A DNA stretch of 64,000 nucleotides from Bradyrhizobium manausense. GTDB taxonomy: Bacteria; Pseudomonadota; Alphaproteobacteria; Rhizobiales; Xanthobacteraceae. Within the stretch, counting starts at the first letter, position 1, and the number at the start of each line of letters is the position of its first letter. Under the pieces are notes generated by a model that searched no databases, was not told the DNA's origin, and was given only the letters and a program-made list of their open reading frames with translations. Both the position numbers and the translations under genes were made by a program. Positions 1 to 6,940 of the stretch are shown in pieces. The stretch is taken from NCBI RefSeq assembly GCF_018131105.1, contig NZ_JAFCJI010000002.1, forward strand, positions 310,001 through 374,000, given 5' to 3'.

Positions 1-1341
1 TCGAACATGGCGGTCTCGATTGAACAGCATGTCGACTGGGTGGTGGATCGCATTGCGGCGCTGCGCGATGCCGGCTTCACCACGATCGAGCCGACCGAGA
101 CGGCGCAAGCCGGCTGGAACAGGCACATGGCCGACTGCTCGATGCTGACCCTGCACCGGCTCGCCAACACCTGGTACACGGGCGCCAACGTGCCCGGCAA
201 GGTGCAGGGCCTGATGCCCTATACCGGCGGTGTCGGCCCCTATCGCAGCATCTGCGATGAGGTCACCAGCCGCGGCATGCTCGGCTTCAAGCTCACCGGC
301 CCCAACGTCGCCGCGCAATGCAATGACGGCGAGGTGGTGAAGCTGCAGCCGGACGTACGGCTGGTGCTGAACCTGTTGGCGTCGCTGAACCTGCCGCCGA
401 TCGAGTCGATGGGCGCCGCCGGTGCGTGTGCCTTCGTCAACGAGTTCAACAAGGGTCGCCCGGCGGGACGGCCGATCGGCGAGATCGTCGACGGCACCCT
501 GCCCGGCGCCGACGGCCCGTTGCCGTATCGCGTCTACAAGCCGGCGACGCCGGGACCGCATCAGGCCGTGGTCTATTTCCACGGCGGCGGCTGGGTGCTC
601 GGCGACGAGCAGTCGGACGAGCCGTTCTGCCGCGACATGGTGCGGCGAACCGGCATGATGTTCGTCAGCGTCGGCTATCGCCACGCGCCGGAGCATCGCT
701 TCCCGACGGCGGCGGAGGATGGCTATGCGGCGACACGCTGGATCTCGGCGCATCTGGCCGAGCTCGGCGGCATCCAGGGCCCGGTGCTGGTCGCGGGCTG
801 GAGTGCCGGCGGCAACATCGCCGCCGTGACCTGCCAGCTCGCGCGCGATCGCGGCGGGCCCGAGATATCAGGCCAGTTGCTGGTATGCCCGGTGACCGAC
901 TGCACCTTCGATCGACCGTCCTACAACGACAATGCGACCGGCTACTTCCTGACCCGCTCGCTGATGTACTGGTTCTGGGACCTCTATTGCTCGCCTGCCG
1001 ACCGCACCGATCCGCGCGTCTCGCCACTGCGCGGCAAGGTCTCTGGCCTGCCGCCGGCCTTCGTGGTCACCTGCGAGTTCGATCCGCTGCGCGACGAGGG
1101 CATCGCCTACGCCGAGGCGATGGCGGCCGCCGGCGTTCCGGTCGAGCAGCTCAAGGCGCACGGCCATTTCCACTCGTCCTTTGCGATGGTCGACGTGGTG
1201 ATCACAGGCGTCCAGGGCCGGGTGCAGATGGCGGAAGCCCTGCGGCGCTTCGCCGGGCTTCCGCCGGAGGTCAGCCGCGGCGACGAGACCAGCCACGGCC
1301 ATGCGAGCCCAGGGCACAAGATCGCGGCAGCCGCGAGTTGA
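1..1341 (+). CDS. Baeyer-Villiger monooxygenase / alpha-beta hydrolase fusion, 3' part (5' end outside window)
   Basis: The frame is open to base 1, so the gene starts before the window; the ATG at 7 is internal. Counting from that ATG, residues 1-100 look like the C-terminus of a cyclohexanone/phenylacetone-type flavin monooxygenase (SIEQHVDW, TIEPTE, ANTWYTGANVPGK, MPYTGGVGPYR). Residues from about 165 onward form a hormone-sensitive-lipase-family alpha/beta hydrolase with the oxyanion motif HGGGW (192-196), nucleophile elbow GWSAG (Ser266), acid Asp359 (CEFDP) and a His in HGHFH (387/389). The likely logic is oxidation of a ketone to an ester or lactone and then hydrolysis by the attached esterase. 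The substrate cannot be read from the sequence. Fusion of the two activities is inferred from one uninterrupted frame; the FAD and NADPH motifs lie outside the window. Confidence 0.85.
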   Translation, partial: SNMAVSIEQHVDWVVDRIAALRDAGFTTIEPTETAQAGWNRHMADCSMLTLHRLANTWYTGANVPGKVQGLMPYTGGVGPYRSICDEVTSRGMLGFKLTGPNVAAQCNDGEVVKLQPDVRLVLNLLASLNLPPIESMGAAGACAFVNEFNKGRPAGRPIGEIVDGTLPGADGPLPYRVYKPATPGPHQAVVYFHGGGWVLGDEQSDEPFCRDMVRRTGMMFVSVGYRHAPEHRFPTAAEDGYAATRWISAHLAELGGIQGPVLVAGWSAGGNIAAVTCQLARDRGGPEISGQLLVCPVTDCTFDRPSYNDNATGYFLTRSLMYWFWDLYCSPADRTDPRVSPLRGKVSGLPPAFVVTCEFDPLRDEGIAYAEAMAAAGVPVEQLKAHGHFHSSFAMVDVVITGVQGRVQMAEALRRFAGLPPEVSRGDETSHGHASPGHKIAAAAS

Positions 1342-1346
1342 GAACG

Positions 1347-1382
1347 ACGCGGCGGCCGGGAACCTTTTCCCCGCCGCCGCGT
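1347..1382 (+). terminator. Hairpin after the monooxygenase-hydrolase gene
   Basis: A 10-bp perfect stem (ACGCGGCGGC / GCCGCCGCGT) with a 16-nt loop starts 6 nt after the stop codon. There is no proper U-tract, so it is a terminator-like or 3'-stabilising hairpin rather than a certain intrinsic terminator. Confidence 0.4.
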
Positions 1383-1464
1383 TGTCGAGGCGGCGTTGAG
1401 ATGAGTCATGAGCCCTGGCACGCAGGCCTTGCGTGTTGGGGTTCTTTTTGCGTGAGGCGGGGCA

Positions 1465-1737
1465 ATGGCGGATGTATCTTCGGTTTCAAAGGTCGATTTC
1501 AGCGCGATCGCGGTGCTGCAAAAATGGCCTTCACTCGCAAATCAGCGCCGGTTGGACCGCGAGCCCTATCAAGTGAGCGAGGGCACGCTTGACGCCTGCA
1601 TCTCGGCGTTCATGGCGAAGCCCGCACCGTCCAGGCATCTCTATGAAATCCGCACGGGGGCGCAACCGCCGCTGGTCACCGGCATTCTCTCGCCCGAGCA
1701 CGTCATCGAGCTGTCGCGCTTGAGAGAATTTCTCTGA
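1465..1737 (+). CDS. Conserved hypothetical protein, 90 aa
   Basis: The product is a small soluble protein without signal peptide or membrane segment, and I do not recognise a family. The composition is ordinary (mixed charged and hydrophobic residues). The ATG follows a purine-rich GAGGCGGGG stretch that can serve as ribosome binding site. No competing real frame covers the stretch; the long overlapping frame from 426 is a shadow of the upstream gene. It is followed by another orphan hypothetical in the same direction after 110 nt. Function unknown. Confidence 0.6.
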   Translation: MADVSSVSKVDFSAIAVLQKWPSLANQRRLDREPYQVSEGTLDACISAFMAKPAPSRHLYEIRTGAQPPLVTGILSPEHVIELSRLREFL

Positions 1738-1847
1738 CTGTAGGCGAACACCGCCGCACGACGAACGTCTGATGCGCTTGCCGTGATCGGGGCTGGAACC
1801 TTCTTCCGGTTTTTCCCGTTAACAGGGATCGGAAAGCCAATGCGTGA

Positions 1848-2162
1848 GTGTCTGAGATGCTTGAAGCTGGCGTGCCATCCCCGGTCGTGCCCTATGGTGC
1901 AGACCAAACCCTATTCGTGGTGATCGATCGCCTCGGCGAGACAACCGAGATCCGCGTCGAGCGAAGCGATCTGGATACGGCGATCAGCGAACTCGTCGCC
2001 GGCTGCTTCAACGACCCCATCAAGGTGATCTCGTTCAACACGCTTGAGCACTGGATGAAGGACATCTCGACCGACGTCGCCGATGAAATCCAGGCCCGCT
2101 GTGACATCGACGGGGTGACGCTGCCCGACTATCTCAGCGATTTCGTCGAGAGCCATAGTTGA
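1848..2162 (+). CDS. Conserved hypothetical protein, 104 aa
   Basis: The product is a small acidic cytoplasmic protein (many Asp and Glu) with no recognised domain. The stretch FNTLEHWMKDISTDVADEI is a likely amphipathic helix. The start is uncertain: GTG at 1848 has GGAAAG 11 nt upstream, while ATG at 1857 would shorten it by three residues. The frame ends 40 nt before a strong bidirectional terminator, as expected for a real gene. Function unknown. Confidence 0.6.
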   Translation: MSEMLEAGVPSPVVPYGADQTLFVVIDRLGETTEIRVERSDLDTAISELVAGCFNDPIKVISFNTLEHWMKDISTDVADEIQARCDIDGVTLPDYLSDFVESHS

Positions 2163-2201
2163 ACGCGTAGTCCTTCACGATCCGCTTCAAATCGCAGGCA
2201 A

Positions 2202-2231
2202 CAAAAAAAGCGCCGCTTCCGCGGCGCTTTT
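2202..2231. terminator. Bidirectional intrinsic terminator
   Basis: An A-run (2203-2209) precedes an 8-bp perfect stem AGCGCCGC / GCGGCGCT with a 4-nt loop, followed by a T-run. It is symmetric, so it can stop both the rightward gene ending at 2162 and the leftward small gene ending at 2246. Confidence 0.85.
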
Positions 2232-2245
2232 CGTATGACACGCTC

Positions 2246-2332
2246 TTAGTGGTGCCAGAAGATTGCCAGCAGCAGGATGATCGGCAGCGGCACGCCAAGC
2301 AACCAGAGCAGAGCACCTCGTCCAAAGCCCAT
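2246..2332 (-). CDS. Small single-span membrane protein, 28 aa
   Basis: A strong Shine-Dalgarno (GGAGGAGGAAG) ends three bases before the ATG at 2332, which fixes the start far inside the longer open frame. The 28-residue product has a short MGFGRG head, one hydrophobic helix (LLWLLGVPLPIILLLAIF) and a WHH tail, so a membrane miniprotein is likely. It ends next to the shared terminator at 2202-2231. Similar tiny Gly-Arg plus LLWLLG-P proteins occur in rhizobia (from memory, not searched). Function unknown. The gene is below the length cutoff of most gene finders. Confidence 0.6.
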   Translation of the reverse strand: MGFGRGALLWLLGVPLPIILLLAIFWHH

Positions 2333-2445
2333 GACTTCCTCCTCCGTGTTCATGACTGACATGACGCCGGAAACAAGAAGAAGTTCCGCGCCTTGCAGCG
2401 AGGCCGAATGCGGGCATGGATTGAAGGCGTTGTGAGCTTGTAGCG

Positions 2446-2598
2446 TCAACCGCGCCGGCGGCTGGCGATGACCTCGATCTCGCGGCGGCGATCGCCGGCG
2501 AAGGTCAGGAGCTTTTCGATCGTCGGCGTATCCGTGATCCGTTTGGCAAGTCGCTCGGCGCGCGCCGCCTGATCTTCGAGATACTGGATCGTGTTCAA
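2446..2598 (-). CDS. Small hypothetical protein, 50 aa, TTG start
   Basis: The frame runs from TTG at 2598 (GGGGGA six bases upstream) to TGA at 2446. The product is strongly charged and helical: it opens MNTIQYLEDQAARAERLAKR, continues TPTIEKLLTFAGDRRREIE and ends in a basic RRRG tail. It looks like a short coiled or two-helix cytoplasmic protein. No in-frame ATG exists upstream, so the rare start codon is needed. The role is unknown; the coding character comes from the helical heptad-like pattern plus the ribosome site. Confidence 0.6.
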   Translation of the reverse strand: MNTIQYLEDQAARAERLAKRITDTPTIEKLLTFAGDRRREIEVIASRRRG

Positions 2599-2776
2599 GC
2601 GCCGTCCCCCAAAGCCCCGAATTTCCGGACGCCCATGGTGCGGGAGAGCCGCTAACAGTCAGTTAAGCGCGGCAGCGCCGATGTCGATGAATCGCGCTTT
2701 ATTGCTTGAGCATGGTCTCTTCGGAAAACCGCTGCACACTTTGCGCGAACGCGGCCCTTCGGGTCCGCATCATGCT

Positions 2777-3304
2777 CTATTGCACGACGTCGAGCCGGAC
2801 GTTGGCGAGGCCCTTGTCGACCATGCCGAGCGCCTGGGCCGCAGACGGCGAGATGTCGACGACCCGGCCGCGAACAAACGGCCCGCGATCGTTGACCCTG
2901 ACGGTCACGAAGCGGCCGGAAGAGACGTCGGTGACACGCAGCCTGGTGCCGAACGGAAGTGTGGGGTGAGCCGCGGTCAACTCGTTCTTGTCGAATTTCT
3001 CGCCGCTCGCGGTCTCCGTATCCGAATAGAAGCTCGCCACGCCATGGGAGGCGGACGGCTTGGCGTCCGCGGTATCGCTGCGGACATGATGTACGCGGCT
3101 GATGGGCCGCGGATGCAGCGCCGCCACGCGGTGCGGACGCTCGATCGATGCCTGCCTGCTGGTCGCCCCAAGATCGGCTTTCTGGCGGCCAACCGGTGAT
3201 TGCGCGCACGCGGCGAGCGATGCGGCACCGACGACGGCGAGCAGCAACCGGGACGGAATTGCCAGCGAAGTCAGGGTCGTTTCGGCACGTGCAAAGCAAG
3301 ACAT
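2777..3304 (-). CDS. rlpA: RlpA-type septal ring lytic transglycosylase lipoprotein
   Basis: The product has 175 residues from ATG 3304, which has GGAGGG seven bases upstream; the longer frame start at 3388 lacks this. The N-terminus carries a signal sequence with lipobox LAAC (LLLAVVGAASLAAC), so it is an outer-membrane lipoprotein. The C-terminal two thirds are a double-psi beta-barrel: GVASFY, TASGEKFD, LPFGTRLRVTD, VRVNDRGPF, RVVDISPSAAQALGM. Family members cleave or bind denuded glycan strands at the division septum. There is no SPOR domain at the C-terminus, so this is the short RlpA form. It appears to stand alone, leftward. Confidence 0.88.
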   Translation of the reverse strand: MSCFARAETTLTSLAIPSRLLLAVVGAASLAACAQSPVGRQKADLGATSRQASIERPHRVAALHPRPISRVHHVRSDTADAKPSASHGVASFYSDTETASGEKFDKNELTAAHPTLPFGTRLRVTDVSSGRFVTVRVNDRGPFVRGRVVDISPSAAQALGMVDKGLANVRLDVVQ

Positions 3305-3456
3305 GATGCGCCCTCCGAACACGCCTAAGTTTCGGTCGGCAATGAGGGCAGAACCTTGTCTGAACAGAAGCGGCCTTGCGGCCGGCATCGTTTCGCGCCG
3401 GCTGTGATGAATCCACCACAGTCAGCTGTCTTGAATCGACACAAATCGGCGGGAAA

Positions 3457-3624
3457 TCAATTGGATATGACGCGCCAGATGAGCGGCCGAACCTCCGGCC
3501 GCGCCTCGCCGGTCTCGACGTCGCCCGTGACGAGCCGCGTCAGTTCACGACGATAGAGCAGCCGCCAGCCGGTTTTCAGGCTGGCAAGAAAGTCGAGCTC
3601 CCGTTGCGTCAGCGTGCACATCAT
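3457..3624 (-). CDS. Small hypothetical protein, 55 aa
   Basis: The frame runs from ATG 3624 (or the adjacent ATG 3621) to TGA 3457. The product begins MMCTLTQRELDFLASLKTGW, then has LLYRRELTRLVTGD and ends PLIWRVISN. It is basic, probably cytoplasmic, and shows no known domain. The ribosome site is weak (GGATCGGG). It sits between rlpA and the M56 gene, reading the same way, with a small inverted repeat (3708-3722) upstream. Coding status is likely but unproven. Confidence 0.5.
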   Translation of the reverse strand: MMCTLTQRELDFLASLKTGWRLLYRRELTRLVTGDVETGEARPEVRPLIWRVISN

Positions 3625-3707
3625 GAACCCGATCCGACTGCGGGCCGCGCCTGATATCCGAGGCCTGGAGCGGTGCAGAACATCCGCCTCAGGTTACCTA
3701 GAGTAGT

Positions 3708-3722
3708 GTTACACACCGTAAC
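3708..3722. promoter_or_regulatory. Inverted repeat GTTAC-N5-GTAAC
   Basis: A 5-bp inverted repeat with a 5-nt spacer lies 84 bp upstream of the 55-aa gene and downstream of the M56/BlaI pair. BlaI/MecI-family operators are TACA/TGTA-rich palindromes; this one contains TTACA...GTAA, so BlaI binding is possible but not shown. Confidence 0.25.
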
Positions 3723-3822
3723 GTTTGGAAGATGCGGGCGCAAGCCGGGTTGGCCGCATTCGCTGCGTGATCACGATAATGCGAACAGGCATCCGCGAGG
3801 CGCCCGGATGCACGCCGCGCAT

Positions 3823-6342
3823 CTAGAAATTCGGCCCGAGCGCAATCTTGGTGATCGTTCCGTTCCTGACGCCGATCCGCCATTCCGCCGAGCCGTTGGC
3901 GAACTGGGCGACATAGATGTCGCTGTCGAGCGCCGTGACGCCACGGAACGAGACCGCGCGCAACGCACCGAGCCGCGCCACGATGGCCTGGTCGAACGGA
4001 AGCTGCTGCCGCGTGACGTTGGCGACCTCCGATGTCATATGGTCGTAGTCCGGCTGCCCCTTGCCGAGGCCCTCGATATATTGCCGCAGCATCGCCTCGC
4101 CGTTGGCGATCGGAACGGCGCGACGCGCGGCGCGCCCCAGCCTGGCTCCGAGGTTCGAGGCCCCGATATTCTGGAAGCGCGTCTGCCGGCCCGGCAGCAG
4201 GATCTCCATGCACTTGCCCGACTTGTCGGCAATGATCCATGGATTGTTCACGGTGGTCAGCGCGGCCCAGGTCCTGTCCGACCTCACGACGCTCTGCGCC
4301 TTGCGCTGGCCATTCGCATCGAGATTGAAGATCTGAATATCGTCCTCGGTCTCGTTGTAGAGCATGATCCTGATCGGCGAGGTGCCGGCGCGACCGCGCA
4401 CGCTCGCCTCCTCCGAACAGGAGACCATGCCGCCGAGCTCGTCATTGCCGTCGGGCCGGAAGGTCACGTCGCCGGCCTTGCCGTCGGGCTCGAGCAGCAC
4501 ACGGAATTCCGCCGTGCCGTTCTCGAACTTGGCACCATAGATGTCGTAGCCGCCGGGCCCGACGCCGCGGAAGAAGATCGACTCGACCGCGCCGAGCGCT
4601 GCGAAGGTCGCGCGCAATTCATCGACCCTTCGGTGGATGCTCGCGGCGAGCGGCGCGCTCATGCGATCATAGTTCGGCGTGCCGCGGCGCAAATCCTCGA
4701 TCCCCCTGAGGATCACCTCCTTGCTGCCCGCGGCCGGGATCTGCTCCCTGAAGCGATCAGGCACCTCCGCAAGGCGGCGGGCGAAGTCGGCCTCGATCGC
4801 CTGGGCCTGCGCCGCATCGATCCGCTGCGCCAGGCGGGCGCCGGACGTGACGTTCTGGACCAGCAGGCGTGAGACGCCGGCAGCATCATCACGCAGGAAG
4901 ATCAGGAGATGATCGCCGTGAACGGAAAAGGCATCGTTGCCCTCGGCAAGCGCTGGCGAACGGCCCTGCCCGGTCTCCTGCACTTGCAGCCGATCGCCGT
5001 CGCGCCGCACGGTGAGCACGCGGTTCGGCGCAACCCTGTACCAGCCGACATATTGATCGATCGACACCGGCTCCGTGACCGGTGTCGGCAGCTCGGCGAC
5101 GCGAACGGCGCGCACGTCGCGGCCGCTCATGTGCAGCATCAGCTCGGACGAACGACGCTCCGCATCAACAGGGAACGTGATCTCGCCGAATGAAGCCGCG
5201 TAGGACGCGGTGCCGTCACTCGCGACACTCAGGCGCAGCCTGCGCTGCCCGGTGAGCTGCCCGTAGAGTTCATCACCCTCGCGGAAGATGGCGAACACCG
5301 AGGCCGGGCCCATGGCGTAGAAATTGACGAACGGATGGTAATGCTCGGACGGCACCTGGCCGAGATCGGCACCGGCGGGCACCGGGTCCGGCGTCCGATA
5401 GGCGATCATGCCGGCCGACACGATCACGACAGGCAGGATCGCGGCCGTGATCGACAGCCGCTTGCGCCAGCCGACCGCGACCGGCGTGGCAGCGGCCGCG
5501 ATGATGCGCTCGACGCGGGCGCACACGGTCGAGGCCTCCGCCATCGCTAGCTCCATCGGCCGCGGCTTCACGGAGGCTGCGACGTCGAGCAGGATTTCGG
5601 CATAGGACAACCGGTCGTCGATCATATCGATCGCGCGGGCGTCGCTGATGATCTCGGCAAGCTCGGCCAGGCGCGCAAACTGCCACCAGGAGAATGGGCT
5701 GAACCAGAACGCGACGCGGTTGAGCGAGGCAAGCAGCAGAACGTAGAAATCCCTGTTGGCAACATGCGCGCCCTCGTGCGCGAGCACCGCGAGGCGCTTC
5801 TTCGCGTCCCAGCCGAAAAATTGCGGCGGCACCAGGATGGTCGAGCCGAAGGTGACGGGGCCGCCGACGTCGCGGCTGACGCGCACATCGGCATCGATCA
5901 TCTCACGGCTCTTCACCGGCTGCGCCGCGCGTGCCAGGCGCCAAGTCAGGCAGAGGCCGATGGCGAGCCGCAGCAGCAACAGGCCGGCGATACAGAAGTA
6001 GACGGTGGTGGCGACCATCCACCAGTCGATCGAGACGCCTCGCTTCGCGATCGGCGCGACGCCGGCGCCGGACATGATCGGCAGGGAGGCCTGCGGCCGG
6101 TCCAGCATCGGAACGTCGGCCGGCCAGCCTTCATCGGGCACCGGCACGGACAAGGGCAGCCGGTCGATGGTGAGCGTCGGCCAATGCATCACGAACGGCA
6201 TCGCCAGCGACGCCAGCAGCACGACGATCCACGCCGTCATGTGGACGTGCGGATTGCGCACGCGAAACAGGGTGAGACCGATCCAGACGACGCCTCCCAG
6301 CGCGAAGGAGCGTAACGCCGCCTCAGCCAGAGCTGCGATCAT
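3823..6342 (-). CDS. M56 (BlaR1/MecR1-like) membrane metallopeptidase with VHL-like beta domain
   Basis: The 839-aa product is translationally coupled to blaI (ATGA overlap). Residues 1-316 form the BlaR1-like integral-membrane protease: helices near 10-28, 36-52, 108-133 and 298-316, and the zinc motif HEGAH at 189-193 followed by an ELAEIISDARAID helix. The usual penicillin-binding sensor is absent. Instead the periplasmic part holds a region with a beta-lactamase-associated DUF3471-like pattern (YVGWYRV, about 430-500), repeat copy A (535-638), a VHL-type beta domain (about 645-725: RIMLYNETEDDIQIFNLDANG, NNPWIIADKSGKC), and repeat copy B (742-839). The repeats share LR-IE-L-G-P-YD-M, FRGV, DIY and F-NG-AE-R. 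The inference is that it senses an unknown periplasmic signal and cleaves the BlaI partner. Confidence 0.85.
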   Translation of the reverse strand: MIAALAEAALRSFALGGVVWIGLTLFRVRNPHVHMTAWIVVLLASLAMPFVMHWPTLTIDRLPLSVPVPDEGWPADVPMLDRPQASLPIMSGAGVAPIAKRGVSIDWWMVATTVYFCIAGLLLLRLAIGLCLTWRLARAAQPVKSREMIDADVRVSRDVGGPVTFGSTILVPPQFFGWDAKKRLAVLAHEGAHVANRDFYVLLLASLNRVAFWFSPFSWWQFARLAELAEIISDARAIDMIDDRLSYAEILLDVAASVKPRPMELAMAEASTVCARVERIIAAAATPVAVGWRKRLSITAAILPVVIVSAGMIAYRTPDPVPAGADLGQVPSEHYHPFVNFYAMGPASVFAIFREGDELYGQLTGQRRLRLSVASDGTASYAASFGEITFPVDAERRSSELMLHMSGRDVRAVRVAELPTPVTEPVSIDQYVGWYRVAPNRVLTVRRDGDRLQVQETGQGRSPALAEGNDAFSVHGDHLLIFLRDDAAGVSRLLVQNVTSGARLAQRIDAAQAQAIEADFARRLAEVPDRFREQIPAAGSKEVILRGIEDLRRGTPNYDRMSAPLAASIHRRVDELRATFAALGAVESIFFRGVGPGGYDIYGAKFENGTAEFRVLLEPDGKAGDVTFRPDGNDELGGMVSCSEEASVRGRAGTSPIRIMLYNETEDDIQIFNLDANGQRKAQSVVRSDRTWAALTTVNNPWIIADKSGKCMEILLPGRQTRFQNIGASNLGARLGRAARRAVPIANGEAMLRQYIEGLGKGQPDYDHMTSEVANVTRQQLPFDQAIVARLGALRAVSFRGVTALDSDIYVAQFANGSAEWRIGVRNGTITKIALGPNF

Positions 6343-6731
6343 TCTTTTTTCACTCCCCTCGCCTTCTTCGCCTTGGCCACCTGATCGGCCAGCGCGCGCA
6401 ATTGCTGCTGGTCGAGCATCGCATTGTCCACCATGCCGACGAGGACCTCCTCCATCGAGCCATTGCAGAACCAGTCGACGATGCGCTGTACCGCCTTGGC
6501 CGCGACCCGGGCGCGTTCCTCGGCGGCGTGATAGACGTAGGTTCGTCCGTCAACCGTGTGGCGAGCATAGCCCTTTTCTTCGAGGCGGCGCAGCACCGTT
6601 CGCACCGTCGATTCCTTCAGACGACGCGACAGGCGCTCACGCACGATCTCGGCCGTGACCGGCCCATGGGCCCATACTATCTGCATGACCTCGTGCTCGA
6701 GATCGCCCAGGTCGGGCAAACGATCGTCCAT
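6339..6731 (-). CDS. BlaI/MecI/CopY-family transcriptional repressor
   Basis: The 130-aa product is typical of the family (about 120-130). The winged helix is visible in the N-terminal half: LGDLEHEVMQIVWAHGPVTA, then RRLKESTVRTVLRRLEEKGY and a wing VDGRTYVYHA. The C-terminal half is the helical dimerisation domain (MEEVLVGMVDN, LDQQQLRALADQV). Its stop overlaps the start of the M56 protease gene by 4 bases, the usual blaI-blaR1 order. It is expected to repress its own operon until the protease inactivates it. No beta-lactamase gene is nearby, so the regulon is probably not beta-lactam resistance. Confidence 0.88.
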   Translation of the reverse strand: MDDRLPDLGDLEHEVMQIVWAHGPVTAEIVRERLSRRLKESTVRTVLRRLEEKGYARHTVDGRTYVYHAAEERARVAAKAVQRIVDWFCNGSMEEVLVGMVDNAMLDQQQLRALADQVAKAKKARGVKKE

Positions 6732-6831
6732 GGTGGCTTACCTAACGGCTTGAGTTTTTTGTAACGCTACCGACCGTCGCACATAAGGCGACGGCAAACA
6801 ATTGCGATTCCGGCTGGATTGAAGGCCCAGG

Positions 6832-6930
6832 CATCCACGTTCTTCTGCCCGCGGTGAAAGCGTGGATGGCCGGGACACGGGCGAGCGGAAGCGACGCCGT
6901 CCTTCGGACGGCTATGCCCGGCCATGACGA
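6832..6930. repeat. Dispersed palindromic intergenic element, copy 1
   Basis: The element contains CATCCACGTTCTT, later GCGTGGATGGCCGGG and CCCGGCCATG. The same blocks in the same order recur at 41666-41756. The two inner blocks (ATCCACG / CGTGGAT) pair as a hairpin. It lies in the 209-bp gap between the malic enzyme 3' end and blaI. The variable inserts between blocks suggest an old copy. Confidence 0.65.
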
Positions 6931-6940
6931 TGTGGAGACC

